Shown: positions 30,041 to 39,308, numbered from the stretch's first letter. The stretch is DNA of 64,000 bases from Sphingosinicella sp. CPCC 101087 (GCF_004151485.1 NZ_SBFF01000001.1:597633-661632), one strand, 5' to 3'. Made by a program: numbers and translations. The notes: generated by a model not told the origin, from the letters alone.

Positions 30041-30673
30041 CTACTTCGGTTCGGAGCCGTTTGCCGAGTCCGTCATATTGCCGGCGTCGACCGCTTCCTC
30101 GCCCCTGCAGCGCTGGGGCGGAACCGGCGCAGGATCCTCGTCCGCTTCGATGAGGTAGAGGATCGAGCGGGGAACGTCGATGACGGCACGATGCTCGCTC
30201 AGCACGTCCTGGCCGATGATTCCGGAGATCTGCCCGCCCGACATCGGCCCGAGAACGCTGACGATGTGCGACAGGTCGGCAAGGACGATCCGGCTTTGTC
30301 GGATCGGGACCCCGGCGATGGCCATCGATTCTATCCGCACCTGGCGGGCCTCGCCACCGCCGCCGATCCCGATCGCTCCGCCCGGCGTGGCAAGGTCGGT
30401 CGAGATGTCGAACTCGCGAGCGAAGGGCGCATGCAGCACCGAGACGTTGGCGCCCGTATCCACGACGAAAGTGGCGTTGCGCCCGTTCAAGGCGAGGTCG
30501 ACGAGCTGGTGACCGGTCGTCACCTCGCTGAGCTCTACTCCGGTGAAGCCGAGCAGGCACAAGGCATGGTCGACCGTCCCCGCTTCCTCCGGCCGATATT
30601 CGATCGCCGGCGCGCTGGGCACGCGGTCGCAGCCGGCGGCGAGCAAGGCGAGGGCGGCGAGGCGGAGACGCAT
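30041..30673 (-). CDS. Retropepsin-like aspartyl protease, probable lipoprotein
   Basis: A 210-residue protein with an N-terminal signal MRLRLAALALLAAGCDR whose Cys15 could be lipidated, although the lipobox is imperfect. Residues 65-80 contain the FVVDTGANVSVLH motif with the catalytic Asp of single-domain retropepsin-like proteases, then GIIGQDVLSEHRAVID, the flap-side D-x-L region common to this family. ATG at 30673 is chosen for the signal sequence; the open frame upstream runs into unrelated DNA. It is 55 bp downstream of the glutaredoxin gene on the same strand, so the two may be cotranscribed. Confidence 0.8.
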   Translation of the reverse strand: MRLRLAALALLAAGCDRVPSAPAIEYRPEEAGTVDHALCLLGFTGVELSEVTTGHQLVDLALNGRNATFVVDTGANVSVLHAPFAREFDISTDLATPGGAIGIGGGGEARQVRIESMAIAGVPIRQSRIVLADLSHIVSVLGPMSGGQISGIIGQDVLSEHRAVIDVPRSILYLIEADEDPAPVPPQRCRGEEAVDAGNMTDSANGSEPK

Positions 30674-30728
30674 CAAGACCGAATGTCGCGCAACGCGGGT
30701 GGTTCCGCAACCGTCCGGAGCATTTGCT

Positions 30729-30977
30729 TCAGCGGTCGGCGAGATAACGCTCCAATTCCTCGCACCCTCCGACACACGAGCCATCGATGAAGACGATCGG
30801 CGTCGTCTCGACCTGCTGCTCGGCCTTGAACGCGTCGACTTCCTCCCGCGACCTGAGTATCCGGTCGTCGACCTCGAAGCCATTTTCCTCGAGCAGCTGA
30901 CGGGCACGGACTCCGAAGGGACAAATGTGGTCGGGCAGGACCATGCGATAGAGCGTCGCGCTTGCGTTTGCGGCCAT
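30729..30977 (-). CDS. Glutaredoxin (CPFG active site)
   Basis: An 82-residue glutaredoxin-fold protein. It has a monothiol CPFG active site at residues 19-22, the cis-proline motif ETTPIVFIDG around residue 62, and then GSCVGGCEEL. CPFG rather than CGFS or CPYC points to the class often seen beside dehydrogenases and membrane redox systems in Alphaproteobacteria. Start at 30977 has AGGAGG ten bases upstream and removes 15 unconserved codons. Confidence 0.88.
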   Translation of the reverse strand: MAANASATLYRMVLPDHICPFGVRARQLLEENGFEVDDRILRSREEVDAFKAEQQVETTPIVFIDGSCVGGCEELERYLADR

Positions 30978-31183
30978 GATATTCCTCCTTGCATCGTCAC
31001 GATGCGAGCGACGGGTGGCCATAAGCGCAGGACGCGCCGGGACGTTCCATCCGTTCGTTCGGCCATGGCGCGGGCACGGTGATGCAAGTCACCGGGAACA
31101 GTGTCAGGCCGCGGCCGTCCGAGCGCTTGTCCCCGCTCAACGCGGCGGGCAGAACGGGCGACCACGCAAAAGCCGGAGGCCCC

Positions 31184-32434
31184 ATGAATTTTCCAATCGA
31201 TCAGGTACGCGAGGAATTCCCGGCGCTCGCGGTGCGAGATGGAAACGAACCCCGGATCTATTTCGATGCTCCGGGCGGCACCCAGGCGTGCCGGCGGGCC
31301 ATCATGGGAATGGCCGGGCATCTCGAGCGCGGCACGGCCAATGCGGGCGGCGCCTTCACCACCTCCACCGAGACGGACGCGATGAGCTCCGCGGCGCACG
31401 CGGCAGCCGCCGATCTGCTCGGCGGCGATCCGGGGGAAATTGCATTCGGACCGAACATGACTTCGCTGACGCTCGCCGTCTCCCGCTCGCTGGCGCGGGA
31501 CTGGCAGGCGGGCGACGAGATCGTCCTGTCCCGGCTGGACCACGACGCCAACGTATGGCCGTGGGCGATGGCCGCCGCGGATCGCGGCGTCGCGGTGCGC
31601 TGGCTGGACTTCGATCCGGAGACGGTAAGGCTCGATCTCGATGCCCTTCCCGGGCTGATCGGGCGGCGGACCCGCCTGGTGGCCGTCGGCGGCGCGAGCA
31701 ACGCGCTCGGCACGCTCAACGACGTGGCCGAGATCGCTCGTATCGTGCGCGCGGGGTCGGACGCTCTTCTGTTCGTCGATGCGGTTCAATCGGTGCCGCA
31801 TGTTGCGACCGATGTTCGCGCGCTCGGCTGCGACCTGCTCGTCTGCTCACCGTACAAATCTTTCGGGCCCCATCTGGGTGTGCTGTGGGGCCGGGCGGAG
31901 CTGATGGCGGGTCTCACCGCTTACAAGGTGCGGCCGGCTTCGACTGAGCCGCCGGCCGTGCGATTCGAGACCGGGACACCGAGCTTCGAGGCACAAGCGG
32001 GTCTCATCGGGACGATCGACTATCTGGAATGGCTCGGGCGTACGCTGTCGGACAAGCCGCCGCTGGGGCGGCGCGCGGCGCTGATCGCTGCCATGGACGC
32101 CTGCGTCGCTTACGAGTGGGGGCTTGGCGAGCGGCTGCTGGAAGGCCTGAGCGAGGTCGGCGCGAAGCTCTACGGGCCGGGCGGAATGGACGGCCGGGTG
32201 CCGACCTTTGGCTTCACCATGGAAGGGCATCGGCCCGACGCGGTGGCCGAGACGCTGGCGCGCCACCGGATCAACGCTTGGTCCGGACACTTCTATGCCG
32301 TCGAGCCAGTGAAACGGCTAAGGCTGTGGGATAGTGGCGGCCTCGTTCGGGTCGGCCTGTGTCACTACTCGACGATGGCCGAGGTGGAACGGTTGATCGA
32401 GGTGTTGGGAGACATTGCGGAGCGGCGGAACTGA
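31184..32434 (+). CDS. Class V aminotransferase, cysteine desulfurase-like
   Basis: A 416-residue PLP enzyme of the SufS/IscS-like class V aminotransferase fold (the TIGR01976-type subgroup). It shows YFDAPGGTQACRRAI at the N-terminus, LVAVGGASNALGTLND, and the Schiff-base lysine in CSPYKSFGPHLG around residue 225. A catalytic loop cysteine typical of true desulfurases is not evident, so desulfurase activity is uncertain. ATG at 31184 has GGAGG upstream; 35 in-frame upstream codons lack conservation. A GFA-family gene follows in the same direction 33 bp later. Confidence 0.88.
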   Translation: MNFPIDQVREEFPALAVRDGNEPRIYFDAPGGTQACRRAIMGMAGHLERGTANAGGAFTTSTETDAMSSAAHAAAADLLGGDPGEIAFGPNMTSLTLAVSRSLARDWQAGDEIVLSRLDHDANVWPWAMAAADRGVAVRWLDFDPETVRLDLDALPGLIGRRTRLVAVGGASNALGTLNDVAEIARIVRAGSDALLFVDAVQSVPHVATDVRALGCDLLVCSPYKSFGPHLGVLWGRAELMAGLTAYKVRPASTEPPAVRFETGTPSFEAQAGLIGTIDYLEWLGRTLSDKPPLGRRAALIAAMDACVAYEWGLGERLLEGLSEVGAKLYGPGGMDGRVPTFGFTMEGHRPDAVAETLARHRINAWSGHFYAVEPVKRLRLWDSGGLVRVGLCHYSTMAEVERLIEVLGDIAERRN

Positions 32435-32467
32435 CGATCGCGAATGTGGAAAGGATCAGGAGGCCAT

Positions 32468-32935
32468 ATGAGGAGCGGACGATCGGGCGAGGGAGGCTGC
32501 CGTTGCGGCCTGGTGCGGATCCGCGTCACCGCGCCGCCTTTGCTCACCATGGCATGCCACTGCACCGGGTGCCAGCGAATGAGCGCGAGCGCCTTTTCGC
32601 TCAGCGCGGCTATCCCGAGCGAGGGCTTCTCGGTGACGCAAGGAGAACCGGTGATCGGCGGCCTGCGCGGCCCGACCCGGCACTACTTTTGCCCCTCCTG
32701 CATGAGTTGGATGTTCACCCGGCCGGAGGGTCTCGACATGTTCGTCAACCTGCGCCCCACGATGCTCGACGCTGCCGGCTGGTTCAGCCCGTTCATTGAA
32801 ACGTTCACGAGCGAGAAACTCCCCTGGGCGACCACTCCGGCCGTCCACAGCTACGACACCTTCCCCCCGTTCGAGGCCTATGAGGCGCTCGTGGAGGAGT
32901 ATCGGGCCGGATCCGGCGCGCTTGCGTTCGAATGA
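32468..32935 (+). CDS. GFA-family zinc protein
   Basis: A 155-residue member of the GFA (glutathione-dependent formaldehyde-activating enzyme-like) family. Its zinc-ligand pattern is visible: GGCRCGLV near the N-terminus, CHCTGCQRMS around residue 33, and FCPSCMSW around residue 75. Members are often annotated as formaldehyde-activating, but most have no proven activity. Start at 32468 has an AGGAGG site. Probably cotranscribed with the aminotransferase gene before it. Confidence 0.9.
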   Translation: MRSGRSGEGGCRCGLVRIRVTAPPLLTMACHCTGCQRMSASAFSLSAAIPSEGFSVTQGEPVIGGLRGPTRHYFCPSCMSWMFTRPEGLDMFVNLRPTMLDAAGWFSPFIETFTSEKLPWATTPAVHSYDTFPPFEAYEALVEEYRAGSGALAFE

Positions 32936-32958
32936 TCGGGCGCGCGCTCGCGTGGAGG

Positions 32959-33384
32959 TCAGCCGCTCAGGATGTTGACGGCGAAGCCGATCCACATTGC
33001 CGCAAGAACCACGCATGAGGCGAAAAAAACGAAGAAGCGGGGCTGCACCTGCTTCGGAACGATATGGATCCAGCTGTGGGCCGCGCGCAGGACGACGTAG
33101 ATCCAGGCGAGCACGACCTGCACCGGACCGGCTTGCGCTGTGACCAGCAGCAGCGGCACCAGTGCGAAGTAGAGGACCGGCATCTCGAACAGGTTGCGCA
33201 GATTGTTCGCCGGCATCTCGACCGGCTCGAAATAGCGCATCGCCGCCGCGCCTGTGGCGAAATCCTCCGGCCGGGGCGGGTTGCGGCGGATATGGCCGAT
33301 CCGCTGGACGTAGAGGACGGTCCAGACGGCGAAGATCAAGATGACCAGCGCGAAAGTCGGCCAGAGAATGGCTGTAGCGACCAT
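32959..33384 (-). CDS. MAPEG-family membrane protein
   Basis: A 141-residue protein with four hydrophobic helices. The stretch FEMPVLYFALVPLLLVTAQ and the preceding R-N-P-P-R-P-E-D-F loop fit the MAPEG domain (membrane-associated eicosanoid/glutathione metabolism), whose bacterial members are mostly uncharacterised. It is convergent with the GFA gene, with 23 bp between the stops. The conserved Asn-Leu-x-Asn-Leu-Phe-Glu stretch (NNLRNLFEMP) supports the call. Confidence 0.85.
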   Translation of the reverse strand: MVATAILWPTFALVILIFAVWTVLYVQRIGHIRRNPPRPEDFATGAAAMRYFEPVEMPANNLRNLFEMPVLYFALVPLLLVTAQAGPVQVVLAWIYVVLRAAHSWIHIVPKQVQPRFFVFFASCVVLAAMWIGFAVNILSG

Positions 33385-33457
33385 CTATATCCCCTCCCTG
33401 CCGGAATCGCGGCGCTGTTATTGCGTGAGCGGAAACGGAGGGCAAGGCGGGTCGCGG

Positions 33458-33709
33458 TTATCGCGCGCGCGCCTTTCCGGCCGCCTGGCGGGTGGCGTTC
33501 CCCCCGCCGCCCACCCACGCGGAGGCGCAGGGATCACAAGCTTCGAAGCCGTCTTGGCAGGCCTCTCCCCAAAAGCCGCCGCAGAGCCAGCGGTCCACTT
33601 TCCGGCCCTGCGCTTCTTGCGCGAAAATGGGCCGGCAGGCGAAGCAGGGCCGGGCTGCTCCGCCGCCTCTCCCGATGAACGACCTTATTCCGTCGTTTCG
33701 CCGTCCCAA
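33458..33709 (-). other. GC-rich gap with possible Cys-rich short reading frame
   Basis: The 300-bp gap between the MAPEG and cupin genes contains a minus-strand frame of 83 codons with paired cysteines (CFACRPIFAQEA, WLCGGFWGEACQDG, FEACDPCASAWVGGGG). Its first 25 bases overlap the end of the cupin gene. It has no ribosome-binding site I trust. The spacing of the cysteines is regular, so it could be a small metal-binding protein, a decayed gene or a dispersed repeat. I do not assign a function. Confidence 0.25.
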
Positions 33710-34086
33710 TGGTCGTTGTCGTGGTCGCGCTCCGCCTGTTCCTTGGTCGTGTGAACGACGCCGTCGCGATGCTCCGGCGGAGCATAGAGCGTGTAGAGCC
33801 TGAGCGGCGCGTCGCCTGTATTGACGACGTTGTGGCGGGCGCCCGCCGGCACGATCACGGCGAAGTCGTCCTCGACCTTGTTGGCGACCCCGTCGATTCG
33901 GATTTCACCCTCGCCTTCCTCGATCCGGAAGAACTGGTCGCGGTCCTCGTGAACCTCCTCCCCGATGTCGCAGCCCGGCGGCAAGGTCATCAGCACCAGC
34001 TGGAGGTTCTTCCCCGTGTAGAGCACACGCCTGAAATCCTCGTTCTGGACGGTCGCCCGCTCGATATTGTCGCAATATCCCTTCAT
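33685..34086 (-). CDS. Cupin-domain protein
   Basis: A 133-residue single-domain cupin. Motif 1 reads EEVHEDRDQFFRIEEGEGE, containing one histidine and glutamates in place of the usual His-x-His pair, and motif 2 reads VPAGARHNVVNTG. This pattern suggests a metal site with His/Glu/His ligands. Such proteins are typically mannose-6-phosphate isomerase-like or small-molecule binders; the substrate is unknown. The C-terminus is Asp/His/Glu-rich. Confidence 0.85.
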   Translation of the reverse strand: MKGYCDNIERATVQNEDFRRVLYTGKNLQLVLMTLPPGCDIGEEVHEDRDQFFRIEEGEGEIRIDGVANKVEDDFAVIVPAGARHNVVNTGDAPLRLYTLYAPPEHRDGVVHTTKEQAERDHDNDHWDGETTE

Positions 34087-34226
34087 CGATCTTCCTCCTT
34101 CACGCCCGCTGAACGAGCCGGTTTCGGGTGCGTTCCGATCTCATACCGGTGCCCCCGGCAAACGGCCAGGACGCGGACCGGTCGGGATCGGTCCACGCCC
34201 TGAGCGGCAGCCGTAGTCGACCCGTG

Positions 34227-34832
34227 TCAGGAAACTGTGACGACGAGCTCCCGCGCCCGGTTCAAGTGCTGACGGATCGGGTCCGCGACCGTCGACGCGT
34301 GGCCGCGAAGAGGCTCGACGTCACCGTTCACCGAATAATCGGTGACCAGTCCCAGCGCCTGCTCGTGCGCCCTGATCTGCTGCTGCAGATATTCGCGGTC
34401 GAACGTTTCCGCCGACGCGGAGCGTAGCGCCTGAAGATTCGCCTGCTGCTCGGCCGTCATCGTGGGCGATGCGGCGATCGGCGGCTGGGCACGGCCGGCG
34501 GCCGCCGTCAGCTCCTGAGTCGACCGTTCATGATCGGTGATGATCATCTGCGCCAGCGAGCGTATGTCGGCATTCTGCGTCTTCTCCAGCGCCAGTCGCG
34601 CCGATTCGATCTCGTAGAGATCGCTGCCGCCGGCCAGTTCCACATATTGCTGGCCGCTGCTCGCGGTGAGCGCAGGGGCGGCTTGGTTGGCCATGGCGTT
34701 CGCTCCCGGCGCCACCTCGTTGCCCATAGCGTTGCTCGTATCCACGGCTTGACCCATATTGTCGTTGCCGCCCGCTTCGCCGCAGGCTGCCAAAGCGAAG
34801 CTCGCCGCTGCCGTCATCAATAGTCGCTTCAT
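34227..34832 (-). CDS. DUF4142-family lipoprotein
   Basis: A 201-residue protein. The signal MKRLLMTAAASFALAAC ends in a lipobox (LAAC), so it is a probable outer-membrane lipoprotein, and residues 18-65 are an Asn/Ala-rich linker. The C-terminal four-helix region (ARLALEKTQNADIRSLAQMI, DHERSTQELTAAA) matches the DUF4142 ferritin-like bundle, often stress-induced in Alphaproteobacteria. Function not established. Start at 34832 is the beginning of the signal; 14 upstream codons are not conserved. Confidence 0.85.
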   Translation of the reverse strand: MKRLLMTAAASFALAACGEAGGNDNMGQAVDTSNAMGNEVAPGANAMANQAAPALTASSGQQYVELAGGSDLYEIESARLALEKTQNADIRSLAQMIITDHERSTQELTAAAGRAQPPIAASPTMTAEQQANLQALRSASAETFDREYLQQQIRAHEQALGLVTDYSVNGDVEPLRGHASTVADPIRQHLNRARELVVTVS

Positions 34833-34899
34833 CGTTCGTCTCCCAAGACGTCGCGCATCAGCGAAAGACAACAAAGGAGCATGGCCGTCGTTCCAGCGG

Positions 34900-36306
34900 C
34901 TAACCTCCGAGCAGGCGCCGGGCCTGGTCGATCACGGTGATCGCGGAGAGTATGCCGAACAGGGCTGTCGCCCACCACAGGGCCGCGACCCGGTAAGCCG
35001 CCGGGCGGATCTCAGGCGCCAGAAGGCGCCGGTTGAGCACGATCAGAAGCGCCGAATAGAAGACCATCATGAAGGCGGCGACGCACCCGGCAATGACGAG
35101 CAGCACCAGCGGCTGGGTGAGACCGCTGGCGATCACGGCAATCCCCACCAGCACGATCGCCCAGACCAGCCAGGCATAGATCACGCTCTCGTTTCGGCTC
35201 GGAAAATAGGAAGTTCGGAGCACGTCGGCGGCCAGGCGGCTCGTATAGTCGACGATGCCGAGCGAAGCGGCGAACAGGGAGAAGGCGCCGACGGCCCAGA
35301 ACAGGCGACCGAACCATGCGCCCACCGACTCGGACAGGGCTTCGCCTTCGACGGCGAGGAAGGAAATGTCGCGCGGCAGATCGGGTCGGCCGGACAGGGT
35401 CGCATAAGCGAGCAGCGAAGTGAACAATATGGTGACGAAGCTGATCGCCACGAAGGTCAGCAGCTGCTCGAGATTGGCGAAGCGCCACCAGCGCCGCCAC
35501 CGCTCGAGCGCCTCCGCGTCGGGCTCGAATCGCCAGCCGGTGCCGGGCGCCGCCACCGGTTCACCAGTGATCGGGCTGACGATGCGCGGCGCGTGCGCGC
35601 CCATGCCGAAGCCCTTGTCCCGGATCCAGTTGGACTGGCACAGATTCTGGCCGCCGCCGGCGCCGGCATAAGCGAGTGCGCCGAGCAGCAGCGCCCAGCC
35701 GAGCTCTCCCGCGGGAATATCCGGCTGGGCGATCAGCGCCGGAGCCTGGACCCACAGATCCGTCGGAACGGCAACGACGGCGGCGACGATCACCAGCAGC
35801 CCGACGGCGAAGACCTTGAGGAACTGGGCGCGCTCCAGCGATCGGTAGACGACCGGCGAGAAGGTGAGGATGAAACCGATCACCAGCAGCATTCCGACGG
35901 CGATCCAGCGAGCGCTGCCGCCGACCAGATAGTTGACCAGGGTCGCCGCGCTGGTCGCCCAGCCCGGCCATAGGTTGGCGGCGAAGGCGAGCAGGACGAA
36001 CACCAGGCCCCAATGACGCCCAAGCCGGCTGAAGCCGGTGAGCACGGTTTCGCCGGTCGCGAGCGTGTATCGCTCGATCTCCATGTTGATGAAGAATTGG
36101 GTGGCGAGCCCGACGGCCGCGGCCCAGATGAAGGCCAGGCCGACCTGGCTGGCGATATAGGGGTAGAGGATGAACTCGCCCGAGGCGAGGCCGACCCCGG
36201 CGGCAACGACTCCGGGACCGATGATCGGCCAGACCGATCGCGGCGGGGGCGGCAGCTCAGCCGTGCCGAGTTCAGGCAATCGCTCGCCTGCTACCCTGCC
36301 GGACAT
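34900..36306 (-). CDS. Nramp-like transporter lacking the canonical metal-binding motifs
   Basis: A 468-residue integral membrane protein with about 11 hydrophobic helices and the Nramp fold pattern. Its TM1 aligns with canonical Nramp (GPGVVAAG... against GPAVIAS...), but the metal-binding DPGN is replaced by ASGE (residues 41-44), and the TM6 A-x-M-P-H motif is replaced by YAGAGGGQN (213-221). Typical Mn2+/Fe2+ transport is therefore unlikely; it belongs to a divergent Nramp-related branch with unknown substrate. It is a separate gene with short gaps on both sides. Confidence 0.75.
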   Translation of the reverse strand: MSGRVAGERLPELGTAELPPPPRSVWPIIGPGVVAAGVGLASGEFILYPYIASQVGLAFIWAAAVGLATQFFINMEIERYTLATGETVLTGFSRLGRHWGLVFVLLAFAANLWPGWATSAATLVNYLVGGSARWIAVGMLLVIGFILTFSPVVYRSLERAQFLKVFAVGLLVIVAAVVAVPTDLWVQAPALIAQPDIPAGELGWALLLGALAYAGAGGGQNLCQSNWIRDKGFGMGAHAPRIVSPITGEPVAAPGTGWRFEPDAEALERWRRWWRFANLEQLLTFVAISFVTILFTSLLAYATLSGRPDLPRDISFLAVEGEALSESVGAWFGRLFWAVGAFSLFAASLGIVDYTSRLAADVLRTSYFPSRNESVIYAWLVWAIVLVGIAVIASGLTQPLVLLVIAGCVAAFMMVFYSALLIVLNRRLLAPEIRPAAYRVAALWWATALFGILSAITVIDQARRLLGG

Positions 36307-36436
36307 TCACGCCTCCCCTTGCGGCCGCTTCACCACGGCTCCGTCCGGCAGTGATGCTGGGCCAAAGCCGGATGGGCAAGGCTTTTTGTTAGCGCTCCCA
36401 TAACAATGACCGACTCGCATTCCAGCCGCACCCAGG

Positions 36437-37738
36437 TCAGCGCGGACGCCGGTCGGCGACTATTTCTCCACCCTTGATCACGACGTCGACCCGCTCCAGC
36501 TCGCTGATGTCCGACAGCGGATCACCGTCCACGACGACGATGTCGCCATAGCGGCCCGGGGCTATCGCGCCGACATCGGCCTCGCGACCGAGCGCCTGCG
36601 CGGCATTGCGGGTGGCGGTCTGGATCGCCTCCATCGGCGTCATCCCATATTCGACCATGAAGCGGAACTGGCCGGCGGCAGTGCCGTGCGGCATGACTCC
36701 GGCGTCCGATCCGAACGCCATCCGCACGCCGGCGCGGTGGGCCGCGCGGAAATTGTCGCGCTGAATCTGGGCGATCTCGCGATCCTTCCGGAGATTGTCC
36801 TCCAATATGCCGTTTTCCCGCCCGTGCGCCTGTGTATATTCCGTATTGAAGATATCCATCACCAGCCAGCTACCATGCTCGCGGGCGAGACGGATTCCTT
36901 CGGCATCGATCAGACTGGCATGCTCGATCGTGTCGATTCCGGCCCGAATCGCAGCCCGAATGCCGGCGGCGCCGTGGGCATGGGCGGCGACCTTGAGCCC
37001 CCATTGGTGCGCCTCCTCCGCAATGGCCCCCAACTCCTCCTCGGAAAGCTGCTGCTGGCCGGGCTCGGTATTGCGAGAGAAGACGCCTCCCGTGGCGCAG
37101 ACCTTGATTACCTGAGCGCCGTTGCGGCGCAGCGCGCGCAGCCGACTGCGGAGCGCCTGCGGGCCGTCGGCCACGCCTCCGGCCGGCCGGTGGAGTTCGG
37201 GCGGGAGGTAGGTTTCGTCGCAATGGCCGCCGGTCGCGCCAAGCGCATATGTGCCGGGGACGATGCGCGGTCCCCTCAAGCGGCCTTCGTCGATCGCCTG
37301 CATGAGAGCGACGTCGACATAGCGGTCCGATCCCAGGTTGCGAACGGTGGTGAAACCGGCGTCGAGCAACTCGCGCGCGTGCCCCGGGGCCTGAACGGCG
37401 TGAAACAGGTCGGTGAACTGGAGCGAGTCATAAGGCCCGTAATGAGGGCTCGAATCGAGATGCACATGCATGTCGATCAGGCCGGGCAGAATGGTGCTGC
37501 CGGGCAGGTCGATCCGTCTCGCGCCCTCCGGGATGAGCGGCCTCGCGGCGCCGGCCCCGACGACAGAAGCGATGCGGCCATCGGTGATCACGACCACCGG
37601 CTGCTCGACGACGCGACCTTCGAGGACGTCCACCATCCGGTCGGCTGTGACGACGACGGTCTCCGCGCCGGCCGCGGCCGCGGCGGTCAGTCCCAAAGCG
37701 ACGGCGAAACCGGACAACAGGCGATTGAGCAAGCGCAT
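36437..37738 (-). CDS. Secreted metal-dependent amidohydrolase
   Basis: A 433-residue amidohydrolase-superfamily protein with a signal peptide (1-25). The metal ligands are intact: His91 and His93 in IDMHVHLD, a Lys in QVIKVCATGG, His in KVAAHAHGAAGI, His in DTIEHASL and the terminal Asp in FGSDAGVMPHG. This arrangement is that of imidazolonepropionase-like/Xaa-Pro dipeptidase-type periplasmic hydrolases, which often cleave dipeptides with a C-terminal proline or basic residue. Substrate not determined. It follows lpdA on the chromosome after a 175-bp gap, same strand. Confidence 0.88.
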   Translation of the reverse strand: MRLLNRLLSGFAVALGLTAAAAAGAETVVVTADRMVDVLEGRVVEQPVVVITDGRIASVVGAGAARPLIPEGARRIDLPGSTILPGLIDMHVHLDSSPHYGPYDSLQFTDLFHAVQAPGHARELLDAGFTTVRNLGSDRYVDVALMQAIDEGRLRGPRIVPGTYALGATGGHCDETYLPPELHRPAGGVADGPQALRSRLRALRRNGAQVIKVCATGGVFSRNTEPGQQQLSEEELGAIAEEAHQWGLKVAAHAHGAAGIRAAIRAGIDTIEHASLIDAEGIRLAREHGSWLVMDIFNTEYTQAHGRENGILEDNLRKDREIAQIQRDNFRAAHRAGVRMAFGSDAGVMPHGTAAGQFRFMVEYGMTPMEAIQTATRNAAQALGREADVGAIAPGRYGDIVVVDGDPLSDISELERVDVVIKGGEIVADRRPR

Positions 37739-37913
37739 GCCTTTCCCCCCGTGGCTGCTGACGACCAGCCTAGTCGTTCGCCATGCGCGAAGTCGAGGGG
37801 CGCGGGCACGGACGTGTCAAATGCGCCCTTCGACCGGGTTCATCCCGAGTTGATGCCGCAGGCAGCCACCGAGGGTCCAAGGGACGCACGAAAGTCGGCG
37901 ACTCTCGCTTGCC

Positions 37914-39308
37914 TCAGTAGTGCAGCGCCCGTCCATATGCGTCGAGGACGCTCTCGTGCATCATCTCGGACAAGGTCGGGTGCGGGAAGATGGTGTGCAT
38001 CAGCTCCGCCTCGGTCGTCTCGAGCTGGCGGGCGACGGCATAGCCCTGGATCAGCTCGGTCACCTCGGCGCCGACCATATGGGCGCCGAGCAGTTCCCCC
38101 GTCTTCGCGTCGAACACAGTCTTCACGAAGCCTTCCGCCTCGCCGAGTGCGATGGCCTTTCCGTTGCCGATGAAGGGGAATTTGCCGACTTTGACCTCGT
38201 GCCCGGCTTCCTTGGCTTTCGCCTCGGTAAGGCCGACCGAGGCGACTTGCGGGCGCGAATAGGTGCAGCCGGGAATGTTCCAGGTCTCGAACGGGTGCGG
38301 ATTCTTGCCCGCAATCGCTTCGACGCAAACGACACCTTCATGGCTCGCCTTGTGGGCCAGCCAGGGCGGACCGGTGACATCGCCGATCGCGTATATCCCC
38401 TCGACGTTCGTGCGGCCGTAGCCGTCGGTCGCGATATGCCCGCGCTCGGTCTTCACGCCGAGCGCCTCAAGGCCGATATCCTCGCTGTTTGGGACTATGC
38501 CGATCGCGACGATGGCGTGGCTGAATTCCTGAGTCTCCGACTTTCCGTCCTTGCCCTTGATTGCCGCCTTGACCCCGGATTTGCCGGCTTCCAGGCTCTC
38601 GACGCCCGACGAGACGTGGATCTTCATTCCCTGCTTGGTGAACTGCTTGTGAACGAAGGCGGAGACTTCCTCGTCCTCCACCGGCAGGATCCGGTCGAGC
38701 ATTTCGACGATCGTCACGTCGCAGCCCATGTCCGAATAGAAGCTGGCGAACTCGACGCCGATCGCGCCCGAGCCGATGACGAGAAGCTTCGTCGGCATCT
38801 CCTTCGGCACCATGGCGTGGCGATAGGTCCAGATCCGCTCCCCGTCCGCCTTGGCGAAGGGCAGGTCCCGAGCGCGGGCGCCGGTCGCGACGATGATGTG
38901 CTTGGCGGCAAGCTCGGTGTCCTGACCCTCCTTGGTGACCTTGAGCCGGCCCTTCCCGGCGAGCGTCCCCTCGCCTTCCACCACAACGATCTTGTTCTTC
39001 TTCATCAGCCCCTTGACCCCGGCATTGAGCTGACCCGCGACCTTGCGGCTGCGGTCGACGATCTTGGCAAGGTCGAAGCCGACCATCTCGGCGGTGAGGC
39101 CGTAGTCCGAGGCGTGGGTGAGATAATGGTTGATCTCGGAGGTGCGCAGCAGCGCCTTGGTCGGGATGCAGCCCCAGTTGAGGCAGATGCCGCCCAGCTT
39201 CTCGCGCTCGACGATCGCCGTCTTGAGCCCGAGCTGGGCCGCACGGATGGCCGCGACATAGCCGCCGGGCCCGGAGCCTAGAACGATGAGATCGTAGGTG
39301 TCAGCCAT
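37914..39308 (-). CDS. lpdA: Dihydrolipoyl dehydrogenase (E3)
   Basis: A 464-residue FAD flavoprotein that reoxidises the lipoyl groups of 2-oxoacid dehydrogenases. The FAD-binding GSGPGG is at residues 11-16, the redox-active disulfide Cys42/Cys47 is in GGICLNWGCIPTK, and the C-terminal catalytic His-Glu dyad is in HPTLSEMMHE. It is downstream of pdhC with a small membrane protein between, suggesting that it serves the pyruvate dehydrogenase complex. The N-terminus is typical and the start is clear. Confidence 0.97.
   Translation of the reverse strand: MADTYDLIVLGSGPGGYVAAIRAAQLGLKTAIVEREKLGGICLNWGCIPTKALLRTSEINHYLTHASDYGLTAEMVGFDLAKIVDRSRKVAGQLNAGVKGLMKKNKIVVVEGEGTLAGKGRLKVTKEGQDTELAAKHIIVATGARARDLPFAKADGERIWTYRHAMVPKEMPTKLLVIGSGAIGVEFASFYSDMGCDVTIVEMLDRILPVEDEEVSAFVHKQFTKQGMKIHVSSGVESLEAGKSGVKAAIKGKDGKSETQEFSHAIVAIGIVPNSEDIGLEALGVKTERGHIATDGYGRTNVEGIYAIGDVTGPPWLAHKASHEGVVCVEAIAGKNPHPFETWNIPGCTYSRPQVASVGLTEAKAKEAGHEVKVGKFPFIGNGKAIALGEAEGFVKTVFDAKTGELLGAHMVGAEVTELIQGYAVARQLETTEAELMHTIFPHPTLSEMMHESVLDAYGRALHY

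Noticed and set aside
31077..31092. Possible riboswitch before the class V aminotransferase
   Set aside because: Only a short hairpin (GGTGA/TCACC) is present; no conserved riboswitch core such as a cobalamin or glycine element is recognisable.
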